Made by a program: the position numbers and the translations under genes. DNA of 64,000 nucleotides from UBA7957 sp965224675 (lineage in GTDB: Bacteria > Pseudomonadota > Gammaproteobacteria > Granulosicoccales > Granulosicoccaceae): assembly GCA_965224675.1 (NCBI GenBank), contig CBDDAA010000004.1:2418001-2482000 (forward strand), in the 5' to 3' direction. Shown here in pieces: positions 45,105 through 52,585 of this stretch; the first letter of the stretch is position 1, and every line of letters starts with the position of its first letter. Under the pieces are notes generated by a model, which saw only the letters and a program-made list of their open reading frames with translations, ran no database searches and was not told the origin of the DNA.

Positions 45105-45803
45105 TTATTGCCTGCTTTGGGCGCCGCCAACAGCATCTATACCTTTGTGCGCGATAAACACGCCGCAGCCCAATTTCCTGTTTTTACCCAACCCAGTTTG
45201 TTGTAACAATATCGAATCCTTAATCTCTAAGTCGGCCAGCATCAGGCTGCGTGTTACCAACTCACTCTCTCGCAGCCTGTGTTTTTGCAAGCGGCCACAC
45301 AACATTTTACGCACATTGATGTTTTTACCCTGTAACTCAGAACGAACGTTATGCAAAAAAACATCTTCTTTTATATTTTCACCAACATCAAGATAGCGTG
45401 AGAAAATAACCGCCGATTTACTGAGTAATTTTACTGTCATTTGTCCTACTTCAACTTCATTTTCGCCTAATATAAGTTCTTTCCCGGTTAAGTTTTCAGC
45501 ATCTTTTAATCGAGTGGATGGCAATCTCAATGTTAACCTTGATCTGCGTGATAAATGCAACCCTTCAGATTGTGAATCGGGTCTTATCCAACCGTTACCT
45601 GATTCAACTACATGTATAAGGTGTAACGCACATGCTTCATCATCAGCAAACCATGGCAAATGCCGGCAAATGGATTGATTCAGATCAAATGCGTGATCAA
45701 CTGAAATAGTCTTGCCTTTTAAAGTAAATAATACATCTACGATTCTATCTGAAACCTGCAGATCCTCGGTACTTTCACTCTGTTCTTGCCAATACTCATT
45801 CAT
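45105..45803 (-). CDS. Cas6/Cmx6-like RAMP protein without CRISPR array
   Basis: A 232-residue protein resembling the Cas6/Cmx6 family (type I-MYXAN Cas6, a crRNA-processing RAMP). Support: N-terminal strand VDVLFTLKGKTISVDHAFDL followed by ICRHLPWFADDEACALHLI, the SRRSRLTLRLPSTRL block, and a C-terminal glycine-rich loop GLGKNRKLGCG (residues 204-214), which fits the Cas6 pattern GhGxxxxxGhG exactly. No repeat array, cas1/2 or effector gene is present in the window. It has an ATGA overlap with the 61-residue gene and precedes the RspA gene. An RNA-binding or RNA-cleaving role outside CRISPR is inferred. Confidence 0.72.
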   Translation of the reverse strand: MNEYWQEQSESTEDLQVSDRIVDVLFTLKGKTISVDHAFDLNQSICRHLPWFADDEACALHLIHVVESGNGWIRPDSQSEGLHLSRRSRLTLRLPSTRLKDAENLTGKELILGENEVEVGQMTVKLLSKSAVIFSRYLDVGENIKEDVFLHNVRSELQGKNINVRKMLCGRLQKHRLRESELVTRSLMLADLEIKDSILLQQTGLGKNRKLGCGVFIAHKGIDAVGGAQSRQ

Positions 45804-45985
45804 GCCGATGTAAAGGTGTTTTCCAGGTCTGCTTCCCAGTTTACAGGCGTATCAGAATACGGTGGTTTTACATCAATCTCGAAAAACCTCGCCCCGTTTC
45901 TGGCGCGTTGCGTTACAATGGACTTTAATTGTGCATAGGATGCCAAATCAAACTCCTCTATCAGAATATCGCTTAATTTCAACAT
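45800..45985 (-). CDS. small hypothetical protein coupled to the Cas6-like gene
   Basis: A 61-residue protein (MLKLSDILIEEFDLASYAQL at its start). Its TGA overlaps the ATG of the Cas6-like gene as ATGA, so translation is coupled. Acidic C-terminus, no Cys, no known domain. It follows the TauD-like gene by 24 bp, tying the oxygenase and the RAMP protein into one operon. Confidence 0.65.
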   Translation of the reverse strand: MLKLSDILIEEFDLASYAQLKSIVTQRARNGARFFEIDVKPPYSDTPVNWEADLENTFTSA

Positions 45986-46009
45986 GTTTCAGCTCAACAT
46001 AACCACCAA

Positions 46010-46939
46010 TTACTTGCCCGGGATAGTGATCCGATTAAAAAAACGGGCGCGATAAAGTAATCGTCCAGAACCCGCAAGTTGTTTGTTATCTATAAAAGCT
46101 GTTCGACCATGCAGGCAATTGTTGCTTATAACACCTTGCCCGGAACGCAGTTTATAGTTTTCTATGAATTCTGACTCTTCCAGCACTTTGCGGATAAATG
46201 CAACAGACTGCGCTGTTTTCATATCCGCTTTCCAACGTACACTGCTTGTTCTAGCGGTATAACGCACTTGTAGCCCGCCACTCTTATCATCGATCCAGAA
46301 TACAGGACCTTGTTGCTCCGGGCGGATGTTCTGAATTTTAAGGTTATTCTCTGGAATGGATAATATGTCTTTACTGAATAAATTTTTTACCCATTCGGGA
46401 TTTTTATCACGTATCAGCAGATATAGAAGTTCATTATCAAAGAAATAACTATCACCTCCGGATTTCGCATCCCTTACACAGTGTAATACAAATGATTTTA
46501 TCTGCTCCCCTTCACTGTTGTAATAGCCATCGGTATGCCACTTGAGCGGTTTATTTGTATAAGGGATGTAATGATGGCGTTCCTCACGCGAATCAAGTTG
46601 AAGCCGTGTTACCCCATCTTCATAAGCACATCGGTTTTTATTAATCCGATTAAGTCCCAATTGTGAACACATCGCTCGCAAATCAGTTGCACTAAATGCA
46701 CTGGTGTTATCTTTTAAGTCATAAATTACAAATCCGTATACATTGATGGAATCAGCAATCGATTGTAATTCTGTATCTGACAATGCCAATGGGTTCTGAA
46801 TTGATAAAACCCTGTGTTCAGCCAAATCAGTTTTGATTTTACGCAATTTCTGATCACGCCAATAATCATAAGCGTCTGTTTCAAAGTCAGTAAATACGCT
46901 CGGATGCTTACTGCTCTTCATTTTTATCAATGCCTTCAA
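46010..46939 (-). CDS. TauD/TfdA-like 2-oxoglutarate-dependent oxygenase
   Basis: A 309-residue Fe(II)/2-oxoglutarate oxygenase of the TauD/GBBH superfamily. Iron ligands His and Asp are in PLKWHTDGYYNSEG and the distal His in NNCLHGRTAF; RLLYRARFF supplies the 2-oxoglutarate Arg. GFVIYDLKDN near residue 70 is the typical early strand. TauD itself releases sulfite from taurine; this protein is divergent and its substrate is unknown. First gene of the minus-strand operon that includes the Cas6-like and RspA genes, divergent from dsrA. Confidence 0.85.
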   Translation of the reverse strand: MKALIKMKSSKHPSVFTDFETDAYDYWRDQKLRKIKTDLAEHRVLSIQNPLALSDTELQSIADSINVYGFVIYDLKDNTSAFSATDLRAMCSQLGLNRINKNRCAYEDGVTRLQLDSREERHHYIPYTNKPLKWHTDGYYNSEGEQIKSFVLHCVRDAKSGGDSYFFDNELLYLLIRDKNPEWVKNLFSKDILSIPENNLKIQNIRPEQQGPVFWIDDKSGGLQVRYTARTSSVRWKADMKTAQSVAFIRKVLEESEFIENYKLRSGQGVISNNCLHGRTAFIDNKQLAGSGRLLYRARFFNRITIPGK

Positions 46940-47304
46940 TTACAGATCCAAAACCAAAGTTTACTTGTTATACTGTATCAATTACTTCATTAGGCATCAA
47001 AAATACCCATCTATTCATAGCTGAAGCCAATGTTTTTGATATTCACTATTAAAAACAAACCCCTAAATATTACCTTCTTAAGTTCAAATCACAGGTTCCA
47101 CTTAATTTAGTACGCTAATTTTATTACAAGCAAATCATAATACGACTACCCAAAAGGTAGTGAGACTGTACCACCGATAGATAGCTGATCTGATTGGAGA
47201 GGTATGGCTGATATGGAATTATTTTCCCAATTCACCCTGGAGTACTGGCTAATTTGCTGAATATATTAATATTTTTTAATATACTAATTTAGCCTCTATT
47301 TTAG

Positions 47305-47321
47305 ATCAGTATGTTACTGAT
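47305..47321. promoter_or_regulatory. operator-like palindrome upstream of dsrA
   Basis: ATCAGTA-TGT-TACTGAT, perfect 7-bp arms, lying 20 bp past a TATACT -10-like box, thus over the expected start of transcription. A possible repressor or activator site; the binding protein is unknown. Confidence 0.35.
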
Positions 47322-47522
47322 ATCTACAGATTTTCCAATGGTACCCACTTTGAGATAATCTGAATCTTTTACTTCCCCCTTCTGAGCAATAGAACACAAC
47401 CGTGCTCAACACCTAAACTCTATCATGTACTTGATCGAGTCAGTAATGCAATTCGATCATCTACAAAGACCGCTTTAGGAGGTAGCCCGAGAATAAGAAC
47501 GGCCTGTGTGAAAAGCCATTTT

Positions 47523-47588
47523 AAGCAGAATTTCTATCGCTATCGTTAAATAGCGTTATGTTTAATTACAGATGATAAAATTCTGCTT
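47523..47588. promoter_or_regulatory. nested inverted repeat in the dsrA leader
   Basis: Perfect 11-bp arms AAGCAGAATTT (47523-47533) and AAATTCTGCTT (47578-47588) enclose a second hairpin CGCTAT-CGTTAA-ATAGCG (47538-47555). In an mRNA this would be a two-tier stem ending 113 nt before the dsrA start, a candidate leader regulatory structure or cruciform. Confidence 0.5.
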
Positions 47589-47701
47589 CCAATTGCTTCT
47601 CTCATTAATGTCACTATTCTCTGACCACCATCTAAGTATGACTGTCAGAGGGCCTTTGGCCCTTAATCATAAGAATTAAGCCTTTATTTAGGAGCAAGCG
47701 C

Positions 47702-48955
47702 ATGGCAAATCAGCACCATGAAACTCCAATGTTGGATGAGTTGGAAAATGGCCCTTGGCCGAGTTTTATTTCAGGCTTTAAACGTCTGCGTGACGATCAC
47801 TCTGACGAACGAATTCGCAAGGTTGCCAATTCATTATTAGGTCAGCTGGAGCATTCGTACGAAACCCGTAAAGGTTATTGGAAAGGTGGTACAGTCAGTG
47901 TATTTGGCTACGGCAGTGGCATAATTCCACGCTTCTCTGAAGTTGCAAAAGCATTTCCTGAATCTAAAGAGTTTCATACAATCCGGGTACAACCACCTGC
48001 AGGGAATTACTATACAACGGATATGTTAAGACAATTGGCCGACAGTTGGGAAAAGAACGGATCAGGTTTAGTCACTTTCCATGGTCAAACCGGCAATATC
48101 ATGTTTATTGGCGCCACTACTAAAAATACTCAGCACTTTTTTGATGACATCAATGAGTATGGCTTTGACTTGGGAGGCGCTGGTCCTTGTGTCAGAACAG
48201 GCATGTCCTGTGTTGGGGCCGCACGTTGTGAAATGTCCAATGCTGATGAAATGCGTATTCATCGCGCATTGATGAATAACTTTACTGACGATGTCCATCG
48301 CCCTGCATTACCTTACAAATTCAAGTTTAAGGTTTCCGGTTGCCCCAATGACTGCATGAATTCAATCGAACGAGCTGACTTCGCTATTATTGGAACCTGG
48401 CGTGACGATATGAAAGTGGATCAGGATGAATTTAAATCCTATGTCAGTGTTAAAGGTCGTCAACACACAATTGATAATATCATATCGCGCTGCCCAACCC
48501 AGGCATTAACACTCAATGATGATGACTCTCTAACGGTTGATAACCGTAACTGTGTGCGCTGTATGCATTGTTTGAATGTGGTACCAAAGGCCCTGTCACC
48601 GGGAGATGATAAAGGGGTTTCTCTGCTGATCGGTGGTAAACGAACGTTGAAAATCGGTGATTTGATGGGAACAGTCATTTTGCCATTTAAGCGTATGGAA
48701 ACGGATGAGGACTACGAAAGTCTGGTTGAACTCGCTGAAGAAGTCATCGATTTTTGGGCCGAAAATGGCCTCGAACATGAGCGCTGCGGTGAAATGATTG
48801 AACGGATCGGGCTGGCAAATTTCCTTGAAGGTATAGATATCGACGTTGATCCCAACATGGTCAGTGAACCACGTCAGTCTTCCTACATCCGCATGGATGA
48901 ATGGGATGCTGCGGCACAAGACTGGTTCGATAAGAAGGCCGAGCAAGCTTCCTGA
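47702..48955 (+). CDS. dsrA: reverse dissimilatory sulfite reductase, alpha subunit
   Basis: Catalytic subunit of siroheme (siroamide) sulfite reductase, acting here in the oxidative direction on DsrC-bound or persulfide sulfur. The siroheme/[4Fe-4S] ligands are in GMSCVGAARCEMSN and KVSGCPNDCMNS. An inserted ferredoxin domain carries a second cluster (SRCPTQAL and NCVRCMHCLNV). 417 residues, normal for DsrA. It forms an A2B2 complex with DsrB, encoded 93 bp downstream. Upstream gene organisation (ribosome site AGGAGC) marks it as the operon start. Confidence 0.98.
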   Translation: MANQHHETPMLDELENGPWPSFISGFKRLRDDHSDERIRKVANSLLGQLEHSYETRKGYWKGGTVSVFGYGSGIIPRFSEVAKAFPESKEFHTIRVQPPAGNYYTTDMLRQLADSWEKNGSGLVTFHGQTGNIMFIGATTKNTQHFFDDINEYGFDLGGAGPCVRTGMSCVGAARCEMSNADEMRIHRALMNNFTDDVHRPALPYKFKFKVSGCPNDCMNSIERADFAIIGTWRDDMKVDQDEFKSYVSVKGRQHTIDNIISRCPTQALTLNDDDSLTVDNRNCVRCMHCLNVVPKALSPGDDKGVSLLIGGKRTLKIGDLMGTVILPFKRMETDEDYESLVELAEEVIDFWAENGLEHERCGEMIERIGLANFLEGIDIDVDPNMVSEPRQSSYIRMDEWDAAAQDWFDKKAEQAS

Positions 48956-49048
48956 TCAGGATCAATTTCGTAGCAGAAGGGAGAGGATATTCACTCTCCT
49001 CGATAAATGATTTAAAGCAGTAATTCCTGCGTACAGGAGAAACAAAAC

Positions 49049-50119
49049 ATGCAAGATATGCGTCCACCGATTGAATCAGGTTGCCCTGATGGATTTCAGT
49101 ATATGCACCCGGTTATGCGTAAAAACTACGGGGATTGGCAATATCATACACACCCACGTCCCGGTGTTCTTTTGCACGTCGCTCATTCTGGCGATCAAAT
49201 CTGGACAGTTCGAGCCGGTACTCAACGAATTCTCGATGTTTTCACCTTACGCGCACTGTGTGAAATAGGCGATGAGTTTGCCGATGGTTATGTTCGATTC
49301 ACCATCCGCAGTAATATTGAATACATGGTCACCAAGGAAGATCAAGTGCAGCCACTTATCGATGCCTTGGAATCCAAGGGTTTCATTGTCGGTGGTACTC
49401 AGAATTCAGTCGCAATGATTTCCCACACCCAGGGATGGCTGCATTGTGATATACCTGGAACGGACGCTTCCGGTATCGTGAAATCGATGATGGATGAGCT
49501 CATCGATGAGTTTAAAAACTGCAATATGCCAAATCGGGTACATATGACGACATCGTGTTGCCAGATCAACTGTGGCGGTCAAGGCGATATTGCGATTAAT
49601 ATTCAGCACACCAAACCACCAAAAATCAATCATGATTTGGTTTCCAATGTGTGTGAGCGCCCTTCTGTGGTAGCACGTTGTCCGGTTGCCGCTATTCGAC
49701 CTGCCATGGTTGATGGAAAACCTTCACTTGAAGTCGATGAAAAGAAGTGTATTTGCTGTGGTGCTTGTTATCCTCCTTGCCCGCCTATGCAAATTAATGA
49801 TGCAGAGCATAGCAAACTCGCGATCTGGGTTGGTGGCAACCACTCAAATGCCCGCTCAAAACCAACGTTTCAAAAGTTAGTGGCTGCAGGTATTCCCAAC
49901 AACCCACCGCGCTGGCCCGAAGCGACTGCGATCGTCAAGCGTATTCTCAATGTTTATAAGGAAGACGCCAAAGACTGGGAACGCATGAACGACTGGGTTG
50001 AGCGCATCGGTTGGCCTCGTTTCTTCGAATTAACCGGGCTGCCTTTTACTAAATACCACATTGATAATTGGCGAGGCGCACGTAGAAGCCTCAACGCTTC
50101 CACGCATATCCGTTTCTAA
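49049..50119 (+). CDS. dsrB: reverse dissimilatory sulfite reductase, beta subunit
   Basis: Second subunit of the A2B2 enzyme. Siroheme/Fe-S region: TSCCQINCGGQGD and NVCERPSVVARCPVAA. The ferredoxin domain is EKKCICCGACYPPCPP. 356 residues, the expected length. The N-terminal part (HPRPGVLLHVAHSGDQIW) is the usual DsrB substrate-face segment. Separated from dsrA by 93 bp and from dsrE by 24 bp. Confidence 0.98.
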   Translation: MQDMRPPIESGCPDGFQYMHPVMRKNYGDWQYHTHPRPGVLLHVAHSGDQIWTVRAGTQRILDVFTLRALCEIGDEFADGYVRFTIRSNIEYMVTKEDQVQPLIDALESKGFIVGGTQNSVAMISHTQGWLHCDIPGTDASGIVKSMMDELIDEFKNCNMPNRVHMTTSCCQINCGGQGDIAINIQHTKPPKINHDLVSNVCERPSVVARCPVAAIRPAMVDGKPSLEVDEKKCICCGACYPPCPPMQINDAEHSKLAIWVGGNHSNARSKPTFQKLVAAGIPNNPPRWPEATAIVKRILNVYKEDAKDWERMNDWVERIGWPRFFELTGLPFTKYHIDNWRGARRSLNASTHIRF

Positions 50120-50143
50120 TCTGGCTCGGACCGAGGATTATTT

Positions 50144-50536
50144 ATGAAATTCGCAATATTGGTGAGCGAAGGCCCTTATACACATCAGGCATCAGATAGC
50201 GCCTATAGATTTGCGAAATCGGTGTTGGAAACAGGTCATGAAATTTTTCGTGTATTTTTCTACCATGATGGGGTTAATAACGGCACACGTTACACCGTAC
50301 CGCCACAGGATGACAGAAACCTGCAACAACTGTGGTCAGGTCTTGCCGAAGAACATAAGGTAGATTTAGTCGTTTGCATCGCGGCGGCTCAGCGGCGCGG
50401 CATTTTGGATGAAAATGAAGCAAAACGGCAAGGCAAAGACGGCAACAACATCGCTCCGGGATTTCGAATTTCTGGATTGGGTCAACTTGTTGAGGCAGGT
50501 ATTCAGGCAGATCGTCTGGTTACTTTTGGCGACTGA
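50144..50536 (+). CDS. dsrE: sulfur relay protein DsrE
   Basis: Subunit of the cytoplasmic DsrE2F2H2 sulfurtransferase that passes sulfur to DsrC. The active Cys78 is in DLVVCIAAAQRRGI, exactly the position known for DsrE of A. vinosum. 130 residues. Gene order dsrE-dsrF-dsrH is intact, and it is a marker for sulfur-oxidising rather than sulfate-reducing organisms. Confidence 0.97.
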   Translation: MKFAILVSEGPYTHQASDSAYRFAKSVLETGHEIFRVFFYHDGVNNGTRYTVPPQDDRNLQQLWSGLAEEHKVDLVVCIAAAQRRGILDENEAKRQGKDGNNIAPGFRISGLGQLVEAGIQADRLVTFGD

Positions 50537-50554
50537 ATTTAAGAGAATAAAATC

Positions 50555-50980
50555 ATGAGTGAAGCCGAACAACAGGGTGAAGTTAAGAAGTTTATGATCG
50601 TCAACCGTAAAGCACCGTACGGTACTATTTATGCATTGGAATCGTTGGAAGTTGTACTGATATCTGCCGCATTCGATCAGGATGTATCCATGGTTTTCGC
50701 CGATGATGGTGTATTCCAGATTTGCAAAAATCAATCGACAGACGGTATAGGTATGAAAAATTTCTCTCCCACCTACAGCGCGTTGGGAGACTATGACATT
50801 ACGAAGATTTATGTCGAAAAAGAATCACTTGATGAGCGTGGACTATGTCTTGATGATTTGCTCGATTTAAAATACGAAGACGAAGACGATGATTGGGCCG
50901 AAAAAAAATCCATTCGCCTTGTGTCACGCGCACAACTTGCCAGTGTTATGAATGAGCAAGATGTTGTACTCAGTTTTTAG
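50555..50980 (+). CDS. dsrF: sulfur relay protein DsrF
   Basis: Second subunit of DsrEFH, homologous to TusC. Hallmarks: MIVNRKAPYGTIYALESLEVVL and VFADDGVFQICKNQ. No active-site Cys is needed in this subunit. 141 residues, slightly longer than TusC because of an acidic insert (KYEDEDDDWAEKKS). Spaced 18 bp after dsrE. Confidence 0.95.
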   Translation: MSEAEQQGEVKKFMIVNRKAPYGTIYALESLEVVLISAAFDQDVSMVFADDGVFQICKNQSTDGIGMKNFSPTYSALGDYDITKIYVEKESLDERGLCLDDLLDLKYEDEDDDWAEKKSIRLVSRAQLASVMNEQDVVLSF

Positions 50981-50993
50981 AAGGATAAGAATA

Positions 50994-51302
50994 ATGTCAA
51001 TGCTGCATATCGTAAACAAGTCACCGTTTGAGAGAAACTCACTCGACTCTTGCATCGGATTATCTGAGGAAGGGTCATCTATTTTGTTAATTGAAGATGC
51101 AGTTGTAGCAGCCCGTGCTGGTACCGCCTTTGAAGCAAAACTAAAAGAAGCAATGAGCAATCGAAAAGTCTTTGCACTTGGCCCTGATCTGGAAGCCAGA
51201 GCGATAGCTTCGGATAAAATTTTAGACGGTGTAGAAGTCGTCGATTATTCTGGATTTGTAAATTTAACCATTGAGCACGCGAATCTTCAGTCCTGGCTTT
51301 AG
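50994..51302 (+). CDS. dsrH: sulfur relay protein DsrH
   Basis: Third DsrEFH subunit, TusB-like. Start at ATG 50994 (MSMLHIVNKSPFERNSLDSC), which follows the site AAGGATAAG; an earlier frame overlaps dsrF and is not conserved. Conserved Cys20 is in LDSCIGLSEEG. 102 residues. Followed by a 77-bp gap before dsrC that may hold an extra promoter, as dsrC often has higher expression. Confidence 0.96.
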   Translation: MSMLHIVNKSPFERNSLDSCIGLSEEGSSILLIEDAVVAARAGTAFEAKLKEAMSNRKVFALGPDLEARAIASDKILDGVEVVDYSGFVNLTIEHANLQSWL

Positions 51303-51379
51303 TAGAGTGTCAAAAAAGCCATGCTGATTATCTATTACTATTAACCCGCGCTAATTATTATTGTACCAGGAGAACTAAA

Positions 51380-51712
51380 ATGCCATTAGAAGTAGACGGC
51401 AAATCATATGAAACAGATGAAGAGGGTTACCTCGAAAACCTAAGTGAGTGGACCAGAGAACTTGGAGACGCTATGGCCGAGGCCGATGGTGCTGACCTTA
51501 CTGATAATCATTGGGAAGTCATCGATTTTTTGCGTGAGTATTACGAAGAATACCAGATTGCACCCGCAGTACGTGTTTTGACAAAAGCAATAGGCAAAAG
51601 GCTGGGTAAAGACAAGGGCAACAGCAAATACCTTTATGAGCTGTTTCCATATGGCCCCGCGAAACAGGCTTGCAAATATGCTGGTCTGCCAAAACCAACA
51701 GGTTGCGTATAA
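51380..51712 (+). CDS. dsrC: sulfur carrier protein DsrC
   Basis: Small protein that carries the sulfur atom as DsrC-persulfide or trisulfide between DsrEFH and DsrAB and is then handled by DsrMKJOP. The C-terminal arm has both required cysteines, Cys98 in KQACKYAGLP and Cys109 in PTGCV, which match Cys100 and Cys111 of A. vinosum. 110 residues. Compare the cysteine-free relative at 44685. Ribosome site CAGGAGAAC is strong. Confidence 0.98.
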   Translation: MPLEVDGKSYETDEEGYLENLSEWTRELGDAMAEADGADLTDNHWEVIDFLREYYEEYQIAPAVRVLTKAIGKRLGKDKGNSKYLYELFPYGPAKQACKYAGLPKPTGCV

Positions 51713-51781
51713 CCATATAACCATTTCCGGCAGACCCTGTGTTCGCCGGGATTCACTATTTGTTATGGAGATTCAGGGGGC

Positions 51782-52519
51782 ATGATGTTTCTGACCGTGA
51801 TCTATGCTGCACTGTTTTACTTTGCCACGGCTGTATTGTTGTTTGGTTTGGGATATCGAGTTTACACTTTCGCAAAAATCCCTGCTCCCCTGAAAATCCC
51901 TACTACTCCTGCACCAACATCCCGCGCGGGTGTGGTTTATCGAATTTTTAAAGAAGTAACGGTATTTGAGAGTTTGTTCAAATCCAATAAATGGATTTGG
52001 TTGTTCGGCTGGGTCTTCCACATGTCACTTTTTCTGGTGCTTGCACGGCATCTGCGGTATTTTACTGATCCAGTTTGGGGCTGGGTTGTGTTAATACAGC
52101 CGTTCGGAAAGTATGCAGCTTTTACCATGTTAATTGGCTTGGCTGGCCTTTGGGCAAGACGAATTCTTGTAGATCGCGTCAGATATATTTCCTCTCCGTC
52201 GGACCATCTAATGCTTGCTCTATTTGTGGTCATCGGGCTTACCGGACTGGGTATGCAATACGTCGTACACACTGATATTATAGCTTTAAAGGCATTTTTT
52301 ATCGGATTAATGCAGTTCAAATTATATCTGTTACCCATTAATGCATTTTTGTTGGTTCACCTGTTATTAATTATTGCGCTAATGCTGATATTTCCATTTA
52401 GCAAACTACTTCATGTACCTGGTCTTTTCTTCAGCCCATCACTCAATCAGGTTGATAATCCACGGGAGAAACGTCATATCGCCTCCTGGGCTCTAAAATT
52501 TGAGGATAGAAAGTCTTAA
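51782..52519 (+). CDS. dsrM: DsrMKJOP complex, membrane cytochrome b subunit DsrM
   Basis: NarI-like di-heme b cytochrome in the inner membrane, linking the quinone pool to DsrK. About five to six membrane helices; conserved His residues for haem are in LFGWVFHMSLFLVLARHLRYF and NAFLLVHLLLIIAL. 245 residues, as in other sulfur oxidisers. ATG at the second codon is an equal start choice. Co-transcribed with dsrK. Confidence 0.95.
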   Translation: MMFLTVIYAALFYFATAVLLFGLGYRVYTFAKIPAPLKIPTTPAPTSRAGVVYRIFKEVTVFESLFKSNKWIWLFGWVFHMSLFLVLARHLRYFTDPVWGWVVLIQPFGKYAAFTMLIGLAGLWARRILVDRVRYISSPSDHLMLALFVVIGLTGLGMQYVVHTDIIALKAFFIGLMQFKLYLLPINAFLLVHLLLIIALMLIFPFSKLLHVPGLFFSPSLNQVDNPREKRHIASWALKFEDRKS

Positions 52520-52585
52520 TTGTGTGTACGATAATACAATAGGCCCCTATCTAAATTACTTTTAACTATTGCCCGGAGAACTAAG

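Larger units (their letters stand above)
46940..47701. promoter_or_regulatory. divergent regulatory region between tauD-like gene and dsrA
   Basis: A 762-bp AT-rich region with no credible gene. Towards dsrA it holds a -10-like TATACT (47280-47285; TTGCTG at 47254-47259 is too far at 20 bp), a small operator-like palindrome (47305-47321), a nested inverted repeat (47523-47588) and an AGGGCC-TTT-GGCCCT hairpin at 47649-47663. The ribosome site TAGGAGC precedes the dsrA ATG. No recognisable regulator-binding consensus could be assigned. Confidence 0.5.

Noticed and set aside
44394..47701. CRISPR array next to the Cas6-like gene
   Set aside because: I looked for regularly spaced 25-40 bp direct repeats around the gene and in the 762-bp upstream region and found none; only isolated inverted repeats occur.
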